Part shown: one piece after another, positions 8,646-17,367 of the stretch
Layout of the letters: every line of letters begins with the position of its first letter
Position numbering within the stretch: the stretch's first letter is position 1
Origin: Anaerolineales bacterium
GTDB lineage: Bacteria > Chloroflexota > Anaerolineae > Anaerolineales > UBA11579
Length of the DNA stretch: 64,000 bases
NCBI GenBank assembly: GCA_026129335.1
Contig: JAHCIH010000010.1
Location: forward strand, 1 to 64,000
Direction of reading: 5' to 3'
Translations under genes and position numbers: made by a program
Notes under the pieces: generated by a model
The model's input: only the letters and a program-made list of their open reading frames with translations
Told to the model about the DNA's origin: nothing
Databases searched by the model: none

Positions 8646-9221
8646 ATGGCATCTATAGTGCAGCGCGGACGTGTAATTCAGGACCCCAACTTCATCCGCA
8701 CCTTGTTCAACGATACCCGCCTGGCATGGCTGTGGTTGATCGTCCGGGTATGGCTGGGTCTGCAGTGGCTGAACAGCGGCCTGGGCAAAGTGGAAAACCC
8801 GGCCTGGGTGCAAACCGGCGAAGCCCTGCGCGGGTTCTGGACCAATGCGGTGGCCATCCCTGAAAGCGGCCGCCCCCCAATCACCTTCGATTGGTATCGC
8901 TCTTTCCTCCAGTTTATGCTGGACAGTGAAGCCTACTCGTGGTTCGGCGCCTTCGTGGCCTACGGCGAAACCCTGGTCGGCATCGGCCTGATCCTCGGCG
9001 CCTTCACCGGCATCGCCGCCTTCTTCGGCGGGCTGATGAACTGGAACTTCATGATGGCCGGCACGGCCAGCAGCAACCCGCTGCTCTTCGTGGCCGCCCT
9101 GGGCATCGTAATGGCCTGGAAGATCGCCGGCTACATCGGCCTGGACTACTTCCTGCTCCCCGCCGTGGGCACCCCCTGGGGCTGGGTATCCGAGCGCAAG
9201 CCGGCCAAGGCAAGAACTTAG
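8646..9221 (+). CDS. DoxX family membrane protein (DoxD-like)
   Basis: This 191-residue protein has four hydrophobic segments in the DoxX/DoxD pattern, including VRVWLGLQWLNSGLGKV near the start, AYGETLVGIGLILGAFTG and a GLMNWNFMMAG segment. The family includes the quinone-binding subunit of thiosulfate:quinone oxidoreductase of Acidianus and many proteins of unknown electron-transfer or redox role. AAGGAGATCAAA precedes the ATG. It is monocistronic with a terminator at 9250. A thiosulfate role is possible but not shown, as no DoxA-like partner is nearby. Confidence 0.75.
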   Translation: MASIVQRGRVIQDPNFIRTLFNDTRLAWLWLIVRVWLGLQWLNSGLGKVENPAWVQTGEALRGFWTNAVAIPESGRPPITFDWYRSFLQFMLDSEAYSWFGAFVAYGETLVGIGLILGAFTGIAAFFGGLMNWNFMMAGTASSNPLLFVAALGIVMAWKIAGYIGLDYFLLPAVGTPWGWVSERKPAKART

Positions 9222-9249
9222 CTCCCCCAAAGGTTTCTCTCCTTTAGAA

Positions 9250-9276
9250 AACGGGGCCTGCATCGCAGGCCCCGTT
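9250..9276 (+). terminator. Stem-loop terminator after the DoxX gene
   Basis: AACGGGGCCTGC, loop ATC, GCAGGCCCCGTT: a perfect 12-bp stem 29 nt after the stop. The trailing sequence is only mildly T-rich. Confidence 0.7.
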
Positions 9277-9292
9277 CGCTATCTCAGTAGGC

Positions 9293-9400
9293 GGCGGTGG
9301 TCTATCCCACCAAACGGCGGTGGTCTATCCCACCAAACGGCGGTGGTCTATCCCACCAAACGACGGTGGTCTATCCCAGCAAACGGCGATGGTCTACCAT
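9293..9400. repeat. 23-bp tandem repeat spanning the end of the CoA-binding gene
   Basis: The unit GGTCTATCCCACCAAACGGCG recurs with exact 23-bp period; TCTATCC or its variant TCTACC begins at 9301, 9324, 9347, 9370 and 9393. The rightmost copies are diverged and encode the last residues and stop (at 9371-9373) of the minus-strand CoA-binding gene; the leftmost three are nearly identical. The array therefore looks like recent amplification of the gene's own 3' end. Confidence 0.9.
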
Positions 9401-9775
9401 GATGCAGCGGTCCATCACCAGCGGCAGCCCGGCCGCCTCGGCGCGTTGGGCCGCGGCCCGGCTGGAAACGCCCAGTTGCCCCCACACCGCGCCGGCCCCG
9501 GCGGCGATGGCCTCGGCCACCACGCCGTCCAGGTGTTCCCGGCGGCGGAAGACGTTGACGATGTCCACAGGCTCCGGCAGCGCCGCCAGGTTGGCGTAGG
9601 CCGGCTCGCCGGCGGCCTCTTCGATTTCCGGATTGACTGCGTAGACACGGTAGCCGGCAGCACGCAGATACTGGGCGATGCGGTAGCTGGTGCGGTACGG
9701 CTTGTCGGAGTGCCCGACAACGGCGATGACCCGGGCTTCACTGAGCAGCCGGGTGAGGTCTGGTTGTGTATCCAC
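9371..9775 (-). CDS. CoA-binding domain protein (YccU-like)
   Basis: This 134-residue single-domain Rossmann protein matches the CoA_binding_2 family. It has VIAVVGHSDKPYRTS near residue 16, a second strand YRVYAVNP, DIVNVFRRRE, and AVWGQLGV with the final MDRCIMVDHRR. The conserved late cysteine (DRC) is a site of CoA disulfide formation in homologues. The GTG at 9775 gives family length and starts 5 nt after the stop of the upstream GNAT gene, so the pair is an operon. The stop lies inside a 23-bp tandem array. Confidence 0.88.
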   Translation of the reverse strand: MDTQPDLTRLLSEARVIAVVGHSDKPYRTSYRIAQYLRAAGYRVYAVNPEIEEAAGEPAYANLAALPEPVDIVNVFRRREHLDGVVAEAIAAGAGAVWGQLGVSSRAAAQRAEAAGLPLVMDRCIMVDHRRLLG

Positions 9776-9780
9776 TGTGC

Positions 9781-10758
9781 TTATTCCTTCCAGGGGTAGT
9801 CCATCCAAATCAGCGTGCGCACGGCGCGGAAACCGCATTGCTCTAGGGCTTCCACGGCACGGCCCGCCGGGTAGTTCAGCGAGAGGGGCCGGTAGCTGTA
9901 CAAGCGCTGGGCGGCCTCGGCGACCAGCGCAGGCAGGGCGGCGGCCTCGCTCTTGGGCGGGGCCGCCAGCCACAGGTGGTCGGCCTCCATCGCCGAGGAT
10001 TGCCAGCTGAGCACGCCGAGCAAGCGGCCGTTTTGCACCGCGCTCCACTGCTCGATTTGGCGGGCGCTCAATGCCCGCTCCAGGCTGCCGCGCAGGCCGG
10101 GCTGCAGGGCCACCGGTTCCAGCGGCAACTGCCAGCGCAGGTCGGCGGGGTAGTTGGCATCCAGCCATTCTTGCTGCCTGGCCCAGTCCTGCGTTTTGCG
10201 CGCACGCGGGCGCGCATGCGTCTCCGGCAGGTTGGGCGAAGGCTGCCAGAGCAGGCGCCAGCTGGTGCGCTGCATGCGTTCGCGGAAGCCAATCTTGCGG
10301 TAGAGCTCCACCGCGGCGGGGTTGTCCGCGTCCACTTGCAACCAGGTTTTCGGGCGGCCGCGGGCGACCAGGTCTTGCAGGGCCGCCTGGGTGAGCGCTT
10401 CGGCGATGCCGCGGCGGCGGTGCTCCGGGTGCACGGACACATTGGCGATCAGGTACAGCCGCTGGCCGGCATGGCGCTGGGCGATGAGGCTCAGGTTGCC
10501 CACTACGCGCTCGCCTTCCTGCCAGACGAAGCCGTTGAGCGGCAGGTCCGTGCGCCCGCTGCTGGCCGCCAGGTCCAGCAGCGGGCCGCTGCGGGCGGCG
10601 TCGCGCATCTGCTGGATGTAGAGGCGCCCGTCGGCATCCAGGCTGTTGGCGAAGCACAGCTCCACCAGGTCGGCCACCGCGTTCAGGTCGCGGCGGATGT
10701 CGAAACGGCGCAGGTTGCTGGGGAATTCTTGCGGAATGGACAAGGCTTGAGCGCTCAT
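9781..10758 (-). CDS. GNAT family N-acetyltransferase with two GNAT-like halves
   Basis: This 325-residue protein has a clear acetyl-CoA site in its N-terminal half (VSVHPEHRRRGIAEAL, about residues 108-123, then DADNPAAVELYRKIGF). The C-terminal half is a degenerate second GNAT fold (GVLSWQ, ALPALVAEAAQRL, ALEQCGF). Substrate is unknown. The start used is ATG 10758; an in-frame TTG at 10770 lies only 4 nt after a TATAAT (10780-10775) and could be a near-leaderless start. It is divergent from the LysM gene and followed by the CoA-binding gene. Confidence 0.82.
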   Translation of the reverse strand: MSAQALSIPQEFPSNLRRFDIRRDLNAVADLVELCFANSLDADGRLYIQQMRDAARSGPLLDLAASSGRTDLPLNGFVWQEGERVVGNLSLIAQRHAGQRLYLIANVSVHPEHRRRGIAEALTQAALQDLVARGRPKTWLQVDADNPAAVELYRKIGFRERMQRTSWRLLWQPSPNLPETHARPRARKTQDWARQQEWLDANYPADLRWQLPLEPVALQPGLRGSLERALSARQIEQWSAVQNGRLLGVLSWQSSAMEADHLWLAAPPKSEAAALPALVAEAAQRLYSYRPLSLNYPAGRAVEALEQCGFRAVRTLIWMDYPWKE

Positions 10759-10774
10759 GGTTGCAGCCAAATCA

Positions 10775-10798
10775 ATTATATTCCCGCGCTGATATAAT
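10775..10798. promoter_or_regulatory. Divergent -10 elements between GNAT and LysM genes
   Basis: TATAAT at 10780-10775 on the minus strand serves the GNAT gene. TATAAT at 10793-10798, with an extended TG motif (TGATATAAT), serves the LysM gene and ends 8 nt before its ATG. No convincing -35 hexamers were seen. Confidence 0.65.
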
Positions 10799-10806
10799 TA
10801 CGAATT

Positions 10807-11631
10807 ATGCGCATTTCCAAGCCAAAACTGTGGTTGACCCTGGGGTTGTTCGTCGCTCTCGGCCTGCTGGCGTTGGGCCTGCCCGGTTCGGTGCTGGGCG
10901 CCGAGCTAAGCCAACAGGCCACCCCCGAACCGCTGCCGCCGGCGGGTGAAGACGGTCGCATCCTGTACACCGTGCAGGCCGGCGATTCGCCCTGGGGTAT
11001 CTCGGCCCGCTTTGGCATCCCCCTGCAAACCCTGCAAAGCCTGAACAACTGGGGTCCCGACACGGTGGTCAATGAGGGCCAGGTGATCCTGCTTGGCCTC
11101 GCCCAGGAACCCACCGCCACCAGCGCACCGGAAGACGATGTGGTGGCCACCACCACCCCGGAATCCCCCGAGAGCCCCGGCACGGGCGTGATTTGTGTGT
11201 TGCTTTTTGATGATGTGAACGGCGACGCCATGCGCCAGACCAGCGAGTTCGGCATCCTCGGTGGGCAGGCCAGCGTGAGCGAGCGCACCGGCCTGGCCAG
11301 CCGCACCCTGCCCACGCAGGGCGGCATGGATGAGGACGGCGAGCCGCTGCGCAGCTGTTTCGAAGACCTGCCGGTGGGCGAGTACACCATCAGCGTGGCC
11401 ATCCCCGACGGCTATAACCCGACCACCGCGCCGAACATCACCATCCAGATCGCCCCGGGCCAGACTCAGGACATCAACTTCGGCGCGCAGATGAGTTCGG
11501 CTGGCGGCTTCAGCATCCTCTCGCCTGAAGAGGGCGGGCGCTCGCCGCTGATGGGCCTGCTGGGCATCGTGCTGCTGCTGGCCGGCGGCGGGTTGGGCTT
11601 CTATACGTTGCAGTTGGGACGCAGACGGTAG
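10807..11631 (+). CDS. LysM-domain surface protein with C-terminal anchor
   Basis: This 274-residue envelope protein has a signal peptide (about 1-32, ending in VLGAELS) and a LysM peptidoglycan-binding domain at about 53-100 (YTVQAGDSPWGISARFGIPLQ, then VVNEGQVILL). A Thr/Pro/Ser linker follows, then a SdrD B-like beta domain (CVLLFDDVNGDAMRQ ... GEYTISVAIPDGY). A glycine-rich transmembrane helix ends in GRRR. It is probably anchored in the membrane and bound to the wall. The -10 hexamer ends 8 nt before the ATG with no ribosome site, so the mRNA is likely leaderless. Confidence 0.85.
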   Translation: MRISKPKLWLTLGLFVALGLLALGLPGSVLGAELSQQATPEPLPPAGEDGRILYTVQAGDSPWGISARFGIPLQTLQSLNNWGPDTVVNEGQVILLGLAQEPTATSAPEDDVVATTTPESPESPGTGVICVLLFDDVNGDAMRQTSEFGILGGQASVSERTGLASRTLPTQGGMDEDGEPLRSCFEDLPVGEYTISVAIPDGYNPTTAPNITIQIAPGQTQDINFGAQMSSAGGFSILSPEEGGRSPLMGLLGIVLLLAGGGLGFYTLQLGRRR

Positions 11632-11644
11632 AGACTTGTAAATA

Positions 11645-11701
11645 GAGATTGGAGATTGCACGACCTGGGAATCTCCAATCTCCAATCTCTAGTCTCCAAT
11701 C
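11645..11701. repeat. GAGATTGGAGATT hairpin repeat
   Basis: GAGATTGGAGATT (11645-11657) and its perfect complement AATCTCCAATCTC (11670-11682) enclose a 12-nt loop, followed by more units of the same word. It sits between convergent genes, and the stop codon of the minus-strand gene (11691-11689) lies inside it. It probably acts as a terminator-like hairpin. Confidence 0.8.
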
Positions 11702-12735
11702 TGTCTGTACATCTCCCCCAGCTTTACCCTAAACTCATTCGCGTCCCACCCCGCCGCTCGTTTCTCGGCGGCTCCTTCCAGCCCCTCGCGGGCTTTTTCG
11801 TCCACCACCACGGTGATGATCGCCGCGCCGAACGCGCGCGGGTCGCCGGCGGGCACCAGGTAGCCCGCCGGGCCGAGGATGCTTTCGGCCTCTGCGCTGT
11901 GCTGGGCGACGATGGCCTTGGCGCAGGCCAGCGCCGCCCGATACGGGTCGCCCCAGGCCAACGGCGGCGCGGCGCAGACCACCGCCGTGCTGCTCTGCAG
12001 CATGGCGGCCTGGTCTTGCGGCTCCAGCAGCGGGGCGGCGCGTACTGTGTCGCCGGCGTGGTGCTGCTCCAGCTGCGCGGCGAGCCAGTTGGCGTGTTCG
12101 CCGTCGGTGGGGGCGATCAGCAACGGGTAATACTCGCCAATCGAGGCCGAGGCCCAGCTCCAACTTTCCAGCAGGGCGGCCAGCGCCGCCTCATCATCGA
12201 GACCGAGCACCAGCACATACTCCTCCGGCAGCCCCGCGGGGGGCGCCGCCGGACGACCAGGCCGGAAGCTGGGGTGCGCCGCCGGCGGCAGCTGGTGCAG
12301 CGCGCCGGGCAGGCGCGGGGCGGGCATGTCCTCCGGCCAGAGGATGGCGGCGCGGGCCAAGCCGCCGCGTCCCAGGGCGGCCTGCAGCGGTTTGCGCCCG
12401 CCGCCTGATTTTATGGGCGGCTCCGCGGGGCTGACCAGCGTGGCCGCCTTGCCCAGCAGGCTGGCTCCCAGGCCGCAGGTATGGATGGCTACGACGTCGT
12501 TCTCCGCCGCCAGGCGCGGCAGAATACGCTGCTCCCAGGCGCCGCGGTCGTGGCTGTGCCAGTACACACCCGGCTGCCCGTCCGGAAGCGGGGCCGCCTG
12601 CGGGTCGGTGGGCAGGGCCAGCAGCGGCTCCACGCCATCCGGCGCGGCGGCCAGCAGCGTGCGCAGCTGCCAGGCCGCCGGGCTCAGAGGGGCGTAAGCC
12701 AGCGGCCAGGCGTCGTAAAGGATGCGCGTGGGCAT
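11689..12735 (-). CDS. Glycosyltransferase-like protein (GT4-type fold, degenerate)
   Basis: This 348-residue protein opens with TRILYDAWPLAY, a typical GT-B N-terminal strand. It ends with a GT4-like C-terminal pattern: YVLVLG, a PLLEPQDQAAMLQSSTAVVC region, and GYLVPAGDPRAFGAAI where the nucleotide-sugar binding site normally lies. The usual E-x7-E signature is imperfect. The middle is Pro/Ala-rich. A role in surface or capsule sugar assembly is possible but unproven. The stop is within a dispersed repeat, and the start lies 129 nt from glyQS on the opposite strand. No strong ribosome site was found. Confidence 0.5.
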   Translation of the reverse strand: MPTRILYDAWPLAYAPLSPAAWQLRTLLAAAPDGVEPLLALPTDPQAAPLPDGQPGVYWHSHDRGAWEQRILPRLAAENDVVAIHTCGLGASLLGKAATLVSPAEPPIKSGGGRKPLQAALGRGGLARAAILWPEDMPAPRLPGALHQLPPAAHPSFRPGRPAAPPAGLPEEYVLVLGLDDEAALAALLESWSWASASIGEYYPLLIAPTDGEHANWLAAQLEQHHAGDTVRAAPLLEPQDQAAMLQSSTAVVCAAPPLAWGDPYRAALACAKAIVAQHSAEAESILGPAGYLVPAGDPRAFGAAIITVVVDEKAREGLEGAAEKRAAGWDANEFRVKLGEMYRQIGD

Positions 12736-12782
12736 GGAAGAAGTAAATCAGGGAGTAGTCGATTGGTCAACAGATTGAGGAT

Positions 12783-12832
12783 AGAGATTGGAGAATAGAG
12801 ATTCAAACCAATCTCCAATCTCTAATCTCCAA
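12783..12832. repeat. GAGATTGGAGA repeat copy upstream of glyQS
   Basis: AGAGATTGGAGAATAGAGATT is followed by CCAATCTCCAATCTCTAATC, giving an imperfect hairpin of the same family as 11645-11701. It lies between the divergent glycosyltransferase-like gene and glyQS, just upstream of the glyQS promoter. Confidence 0.75.
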
Positions 12833-12851
12833 TGAGTAATTCCCCCTCGCT

Positions 12852-12857
12852 TATAAT
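12852..12857 (+). promoter_or_regulatory. -10 element of glyQS (leaderless start)
   Basis: TATAAT ends 7 nt before the ATG at 12865. No Shine-Dalgarno lies between, so the transcript probably begins at or next to the A of the start codon. Confidence 0.65.
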
Positions 12858-12864
12858 CTCGCCA

Positions 12865-15864
12865 ATGACTAAATCCACTCCTCCTTCCAGCCCCGACTTC
12901 CAAACCTTGGTCGCCCGCCTGCAACAGTTCTGGGCGGATTGGGGCTGTGTCATCTGGCAGCCGTACAATGAAAAGGTCGGCGCGGGGACGATGAACCCGG
13001 CCACCTTCCTGCGCGTGTTGGGGCCGGAGCCTTGGAACGTGGCCTACGTGGAGCCTTCGGTGCGCCCGGACGACGGGCGCTACGGCGAGAACCCCAACCG
13101 TATGCAGCAGCACACTCAGTTCCAGGTGATCCTCAAGCCCGACCCGGGTGACCCGCAGGAGGCCTACCTGCACTCGCTGGAAGCCATCGGCGTGGACGTG
13201 CGCAAGCACGACATCCGCTTCGTGGGGGACAACTGGGCCTCGCCGGCGCTTGGCGCCTGGGGACTGGGCTGGGAAGTGTGGCTGGACGGGCTGGAAATCA
13301 CCCAGTTCACCTATTTCCAGCAGGCCGGCGGCGTGGCGCTGGAGCCGGTTTCCGTGGAAATCACCTATGGCCTGGACCGCATCGCCATGGCCTTGCAGGG
13401 CGTGGGCTTCGTCGGCGACCTGCGTTGGGACGCCCGCCGCACTTGGGGCGACATGTATTTGCAGGGCGAGCGCGAGCACAGCCAGTATTACTTCGAGGTC
13501 GCCGATGTGGAGCGCAACCGCAGGCTGGCCGAGTTGTATGAAGAAGAAGCCAAAGCGGCACTGGACGCCGGCCTGCTGCTGCCCGCCTACGACTACGTGC
13601 TCAAGACCTCGCACGCCTTCAATGTGCTGGACTCTCGCGGCGCCATCGGCGTCACCGAGCGCCAGGCCTACTTCCGGCGCATGCGCACCCTGGCCAGCCA
13701 GGTGGCCGAAGCGTATTTGGCCCAGCGCCAGCGCGAAGAGTTCCCCTGGCTGGAGGACGCCGCCGACGCTAAACCTGCCGTCAAAGCGGCCAAGATCAGC
13801 GGCCCCAAGCAGCCCGCCGATTTTCTGTTGGAAATCGGCACCGAGGAACTGCCCGCCGAAGATGTGACCGCCGCCATTGCCCAATTGGAAAACAGCCTCC
13901 GCGGGCTGCTCGCCGAGCAGCACCTGGAATACAAGGATTTGAAGGTCGGCGGCACGCCGCGCCGCCTTGCCGCCCAGGTCGCTGGCCTGGCGGCCGCCCA
14001 GCCCGACCGCGACCAGCTGGTCAAAGGCCCGCCCGCGGCGCGCGCCTTCGGCGCCGATGGCACACCGGCCCCGGCCGCCGAGGGCTTCGCCCGCGGCCAG
14101 GGCCTCAGCGCCGCCGACCTGACCGTCGAGACAATCGACGGCGGCGAATACGCCGTGGCCCGCGTGCACCAGAAGGGCCGCCCGGCCGCTGAGGTGCTGG
14201 CCGCCGAACTGCCCGAGTTGATTGCCGGGCTGAAGTTCGAACAGTCCATGCGCTGGAACGCCAGCGGGGTCAGCTTTGCCCGCCCGCTGCGCTGGCTGCT
14301 TGCCCTGCACGGCGAACACCTGGTGCCCTTCGAATACGCCGGGGTGCACAGCGCCGCAGCCAGCCGCGGCCTGCGCCTGGATACTGCGGCCGAGTTCGCC
14401 GTCAAGTCCCCCAAAGAGTATTCCGCCCAGCTCAAGAAGCAGGGCATCCTGCTCGACCTTGCCGAGCGCCGCGCGGCCATCGAAGCCCAAATCGTCGATC
14501 TGGCCAAGGCGGCCGGCGGCAGCGTGCCGGCTGATCCCGGCCTACTGGACGAAGTGACCAACCTGGTCGAGGCACCGGCCGCTTTGCTGGGCGAATTCGA
14601 GGCCGAATATTTGGCGCTGCCCCGCGAAGTGCTCATCGCGGTGATGCGCAAGCACCAGCGCTGCTTCCCGCTGGAAAAGGGCGGGGTGCTGCTTAATAAA
14701 TTCATCGCCGTGGGCAACGGCAAGTTCGACCTAGCGGCGGTCACCGCCGGCAACGCCGCGGTTATCCGCGCCCGCTTCGCCGACGCGGCCTACTTTGTGC
14801 GCCGCGACCGCGAGCAGCCACTGGTCAGTTACCTGGAAAAACTGCGCCAGCTCACCTTCCAAAAAGACCTCGGCTCCATGTGGGACAAGGGCCAACGCAT
14901 CCGCAAGCTGGCTGGCGAGTTGGCCCCCGCACTGGGCCTGGATGCTGCCGAGCAGTCTACCGCGCTGCGCGCCGCCGAGCTGAGCAAGGCTGATCTTGCC
15001 ACCAAGATGGTGGTGGAGATGACCTCGCTGCAGGGCGTGATGGGCAAATATTACGCCCTGGATTCCGGCGAGCCGCCCGAGGTCGCCGAGGCCATCTTCG
15101 AGCATTACCTGCCGCGCTTCGCCGGCGACGCCACGCCGAAAGGCGCCGCCGGCTTCGCCGTGGGCCTGGCCGACCGGCTGGACAGCCTGGCCGGCCTTTT
15201 CGCCCTGGGCCTGGAGCCGACCGGCGCCAAGGACCCCTTCGCCCAGCGGCGGGCGGCCATCGGCCTGGTGCAGAGCCTCATCGCCCGCGAAGCCGACTTT
15301 GACCTGCGCGCCGGGCTGGTCGCCGCAGCCGCGGCGCAGCCTGTGCCGGTGAGCGCAGAGGCGCAGGCCCGCGCCCTGGAGTTCATCGTCCAGCGCCTGC
15401 GGGCGCTGCTGCTGGAGGGCGGCGCCCGCCACGATGTGGTCGATGCCGTGCTGGCCGCCCAGGGCGGCAACCCGGCCGCCGCGGCCCGCGGCGTGGCCCA
15501 ATTGGCCGCGCACACCGCGGGCAAAGACTGGGCGCAAGTGCTGCCCGCCTTTGCGCGCTGCGTGCGCATCACCCGCGAGCTGCCGGAGCGCTATAGCGTT
15601 GACGCAGCGCTCTTGCAAGACGAAGCCGAGAAGGCGCTACACACTGCGCTGCAAACCGCCCAGGCTGCCACCCGCGCCCCCGGCTCGGTGGACGATTTCT
15701 TCGCCGCCTTCGCGCCGATGATCCCGGCGATCAACCGCTTCTTTGACGAGGTGCTGGTGATGGCCGACGATGAGGCGTTGAAGAGCAACCGCCTGGGCCT
15801 GTTGCAAGCCATTGTCGCCCTGGCTGACGGCGTAGCTGATTTCTCGAAACTGGAAGGTTTTTAG
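12865..15864 (+). CDS. glyQS: Glycyl-tRNA synthetase, fused alpha and beta chains
   Basis: This 999-residue single polypeptide joins the bacterial GlyQ (alpha, about 1-290) and GlyS (beta, about 317-999) subunits through a short Ala/Lys-rich linker near 300-316. The alpha part has [32 protein letters not shown] and FTYFQQAGG of the catalytic core. The beta part begins [15 protein letters not shown] and contains the HD-like [18 protein letters not shown] segment and C-terminal anticodon-binding helices ([22 protein letters not shown]). Fusions of this kind occur in Chlamydia and some other phyla. I chose ATG 12865 over 12832 because the -10 hexamer ends 7 nt before it. Confidence 0.93.
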   Translation: MTKSTPPSSPDFQTLVARLQQFWADWGCVIWQPYNEKVGAGTMNPATFLRVLGPEPWNVAYVEPSVRPDDGRYGENPNRMQQHTQFQVILKPDPGDPQEAYLHSLEAIGVDVRKHDIRFVGDNWASPALGAWGLGWEVWLDGLEITQFTYFQQAGGVALEPVSVEITYGLDRIAMALQGVGFVGDLRWDARRTWGDMYLQGEREHSQYYFEVADVERNRRLAELYEEEAKAALDAGLLLPAYDYVLKTSHAFNVLDSRGAIGVTERQAYFRRMRTLASQVAEAYLAQRQREEFPWLEDAADAKPAVKAAKISGPKQPADFLLEIGTEELPAEDVTAAIAQLENSLRGLLAEQHLEYKDLKVGGTPRRLAAQVAGLAAAQPDRDQLVKGPPAARAFGADGTPAPAAEGFARGQGLSAADLTVETIDGGEYAVARVHQKGRPAAEVLAAELPELIAGLKFEQSMRWNASGVSFARPLRWLLALHGEHLVPFEYAGVHSAAASRGLRLDTAAEFAVKSPKEYSAQLKKQGILLDLAERRAAIEAQIVDLAKAAGGSVPADPGLLDEVTNLVEAPAALLGEFEAEYLALPREVLIAVMRKHQRCFPLEKGGVLLNKFIAVGNGKFDLAAVTAGNAAVIRARFADAAYFVRRDREQPLVSYLEKLRQLTFQKDLGSMWDKGQRIRKLAGELAPALGLDAAEQSTALRAAELSKADLATKMVVEMTSLQGVMGKYYALDSGEPPEVAEAIFEHYLPRFAGDATPKGAAGFAVGLADRLDSLAGLFALGLEPTGAKDPFAQRRAAIGLVQSLIAREADFDLRAGLVAAAAAQPVPVSAEAQARALEFIVQRLRALLLEGGARHDVVDAVLAAQGGNPAAAARGVAQLAAHTAGKDWAQVLPAFARCVRITRELPERYSVDAALLQDEAEKALHTALQTAQAATRAPGSVDDFFAAFAPMIPAINRFFDEVLVMADDEALKSNRLGLLQAIVALADGVADFSKLEGF

Positions 15865-16059
15865 CCGTCAGGGGCGGACGGCCGTGCGCCCCTAACGGTG
15901 GCCACAATGCATGTCATCCCTGAGCGAAGCGAAGGATCCCCAAAACCACAGCACCGCTCAGTTCTGTGGCCCTGCGGAAGAACGCGCCTCATGGATTCTT
16001 CGCTGGACCAGGTTCGGCGCCCTGGTGAGAAATTCAATACCCGCTCGGAATGACACCGA
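15865..16059. repeat. Intergenic repeats after glyQS
   Basis: An imperfect palindrome CCGTCAGGGGCG...CGCCCCTAACGG (15865-15898) follows the glyQS stop directly; a perfect relative sits at 52509-52536. A second element runs from GTCATCCCTGAGCGAAGC (about 15913) to CTCGGAATGACAC (about 16047), with mirrored GTCAT/ATGAC ends. No gene is seen. The first hairpin may end glyQS transcription. Confidence 0.7.
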
Positions 16060-16947
16060 CTAGGTAATCGAAGCCTCGTAAATGCTCTGCACCGTAGCGT
16101 CCAGCGCCGCGTCGAATTCCGCGTCGCTCTGCTGGGCGGTGAGCCCTTCGGTGAGCGCGCGGGAGAAGCTGGCCACCACGCCGGGATTGCGCGCCAGGCG
16201 GGCGTTGGCTTGGTCCCGGCTGTAGCCGCCTGAGAGTGCCACCACGCGCAGCACCTTGGGGTGCTGCACCAGCGGGCTGTAGAAGCCGTCGGTATCGGGC
16301 AGGGTCAGTTTCAACATCACGGGTTGGTCATCGCCGAGCTGGTCCAGACCGGCCAGCAGGGCATCCTGGAGCAACACTTCGGCCTCGGCCTTTGTGGGAC
16401 TGTGGATGTCGATCTCAGGCTCCAGGATCGGCACCAGGCCGGCAGCCAAAATTTGGCGCCCCACCGCGAACTGCTGGTCGACGATGGCCTGCACGCCAGC
16501 CGGCACGGCTTGCTTGATCACCGAGCGCATCTTGGTGCCGAAGATGCCCGCCTTCACGGCGCGGGCCAGCAGCTCGTCCAACCCATCCATCGGCTTCATC
16601 AGCTGGACGCCGTCCGCTTCCGCCGCCACCCCCTTGTCCACCTTGAGGAAGGGCACGATGCCCTTCTGTGACCAGAGGTATTCTGCCGAACCCAGTCCAC
16701 CGATCTGGCGGTCCATGGTGCCTTCGAAGAGGATGGCGCCGACGATGCGCTCGCCGCTGAAGCTCGGGCTGGTGGCGATGCGGGCACGCATCTCATGGAT
16801 GCGCGCGAACATCTCACTTTCGTTGGCATAGGCGTCCTCGCCCAGCCCGTAGAGCTCGAGGGCCTTTGGCGTGCTGCCCCCGCTTTGGTCCAGGGCGGCG
16901 ATGAAGCCTTTTCCGCTTTGAATTTTGGCTAATTGTTGTGTATTGAT
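16060..16947 (-). CDS. fda: Class I fructose-bisphosphate aldolase, apparent ATC start
   Basis: This enzyme interconverts fructose 1,6-bisphosphate and two triose phosphates through a lysine Schiff base. It matches the Staphylococcus FdaA-type class I family: GKGFIAALDQSGGSTPKAL near residue 12, then TSPSFSGERIVGAILFE, FLKVDKG, GTKMRS, ILEPEID, VMLKLTLP and VVALSGGYS. The first ATG (16812) would delete 45 residues including the conserved GFIAALDQSGGS motif. The frame is closed by a TAG at 16959-16957, and no ATG, GTG or TTG lies between. The codon at the family start position (family MN.EQL, here INTQQL) is ATC at 16947-16945, which gives 295 residues, the family length. A TAGAAT ends 6 nt before it. 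Confidence 0.85.
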   Translation of the reverse strand: MNTQQLAKIQSGKGFIAALDQSGGSTPKALELYGLGEDAYANESEMFARIHEMRARIATSPSFSGERIVGAILFEGTMDRQIGGLGSAEYLWSQKGIVPFLKVDKGVAAEADGVQLMKPMDGLDELLARAVKAGIFGTKMRSVIKQAVPAGVQAIVDQQFAVGRQILAAGLVPILEPEIDIHSPTKAEAEVLLQDALLAGLDQLGDDQPVMLKLTLPDTDGFYSPLVQHPKVLRVVALSGGYSRDQANARLARNPGVVASFSRALTEGLTAQQSDAEFDAALDATVQSIYEASIT

Positions 16948-16953
16948 GGCTCT

Positions 16954-16959
16954 ATTCTA
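16954..16959 (-). promoter_or_regulatory. -10 element ahead of the aldolase ATC start
   Basis: TAGAAT on the minus strand, overlapping the stop codon of the upstream glyoxalase-like gene, ends 6 nt before the ATC. The spacing equals that of the other leaderless starts in this window. Confidence 0.55.
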
Positions 16960-17346
16960 AACGTTCTGCGACAGCGACGCATTGATCTCGATCAGCGTGC
17001 CGGCCGGGTCGCGCAGGTGGGCCACTCTCAATACCCAGTTGACCTGGTCGTGCGGCTCGGTGACGAACTGAGCGCCCTTGGCCTGCAGGGCGGCATAAGT
17101 CGCGTCCACGTCGGGCACTCGGAAGGTCAGCGCAATCTGGTCGCCGCCGGCCGCCGGCTTGGTCCCCAGCACGCCAGCCATCAAATCGCGCTTGTACAGG
17201 CCCAGGCGACAATCCCCGGCCAGGAATTCGTAATACACGCCATCCACGGCGACAACTTCTTCGAGTTCGAGTACATCTTTGTAAAAGGCGCGGCAGCTTT
17301 CAATGTCGTCCACCAGCAAGCGGGTGTGGGTCAGGTTGATGTCCAT
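16957..17346 (-). CDS. VOC family (glyoxalase/dioxygenase fold) protein
   Basis: This 129-residue vicinal-oxygen-chelate protein has THTRLLVDDIESCRAFYKDVL at the start, a second half with ALTFRVPDVDATYAALQAKG, and the final DPAGTLIEIN metal-site strand. Metal ligands are plausibly H7 and the late glutamate. The specific reaction is unknown. AAGGAG precedes the ATG. The gene lies between the AraC regulator upstream and the aldolase 10 nt downstream, so read-through to the aldolase is likely. Confidence 0.82.
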   Translation of the reverse strand: MDINLTHTRLLVDDIESCRAFYKDVLELEEVVAVDGVYYEFLAGDCRLGLYKRDLMAGVLGTKPAAGGDQIALTFRVPDVDATYAALQAKGAQFVTEPHDQVNWVLRVAHLRDPAGTLIEINASLSQNV

Positions 17347-17367
17347 AGGCTCTCCTTGCAGTCCATC

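Noticed and set aside
9293-9400. CRISPR array
   Set aside because: Units are directly adjacent with no spacers, and no cas genes are present.
12748-14490. 580-codon frame antisense to glyQS
   Set aside because: Low-complexity Gly/Ala/His/Gln composition typical of shadows; glyQS is unambiguous.
16060-16812. Aldolase as a truncated gene starting at ATG 16812
   Set aside because: The 45 codons upstream are in frame and match the conserved family N-terminus.
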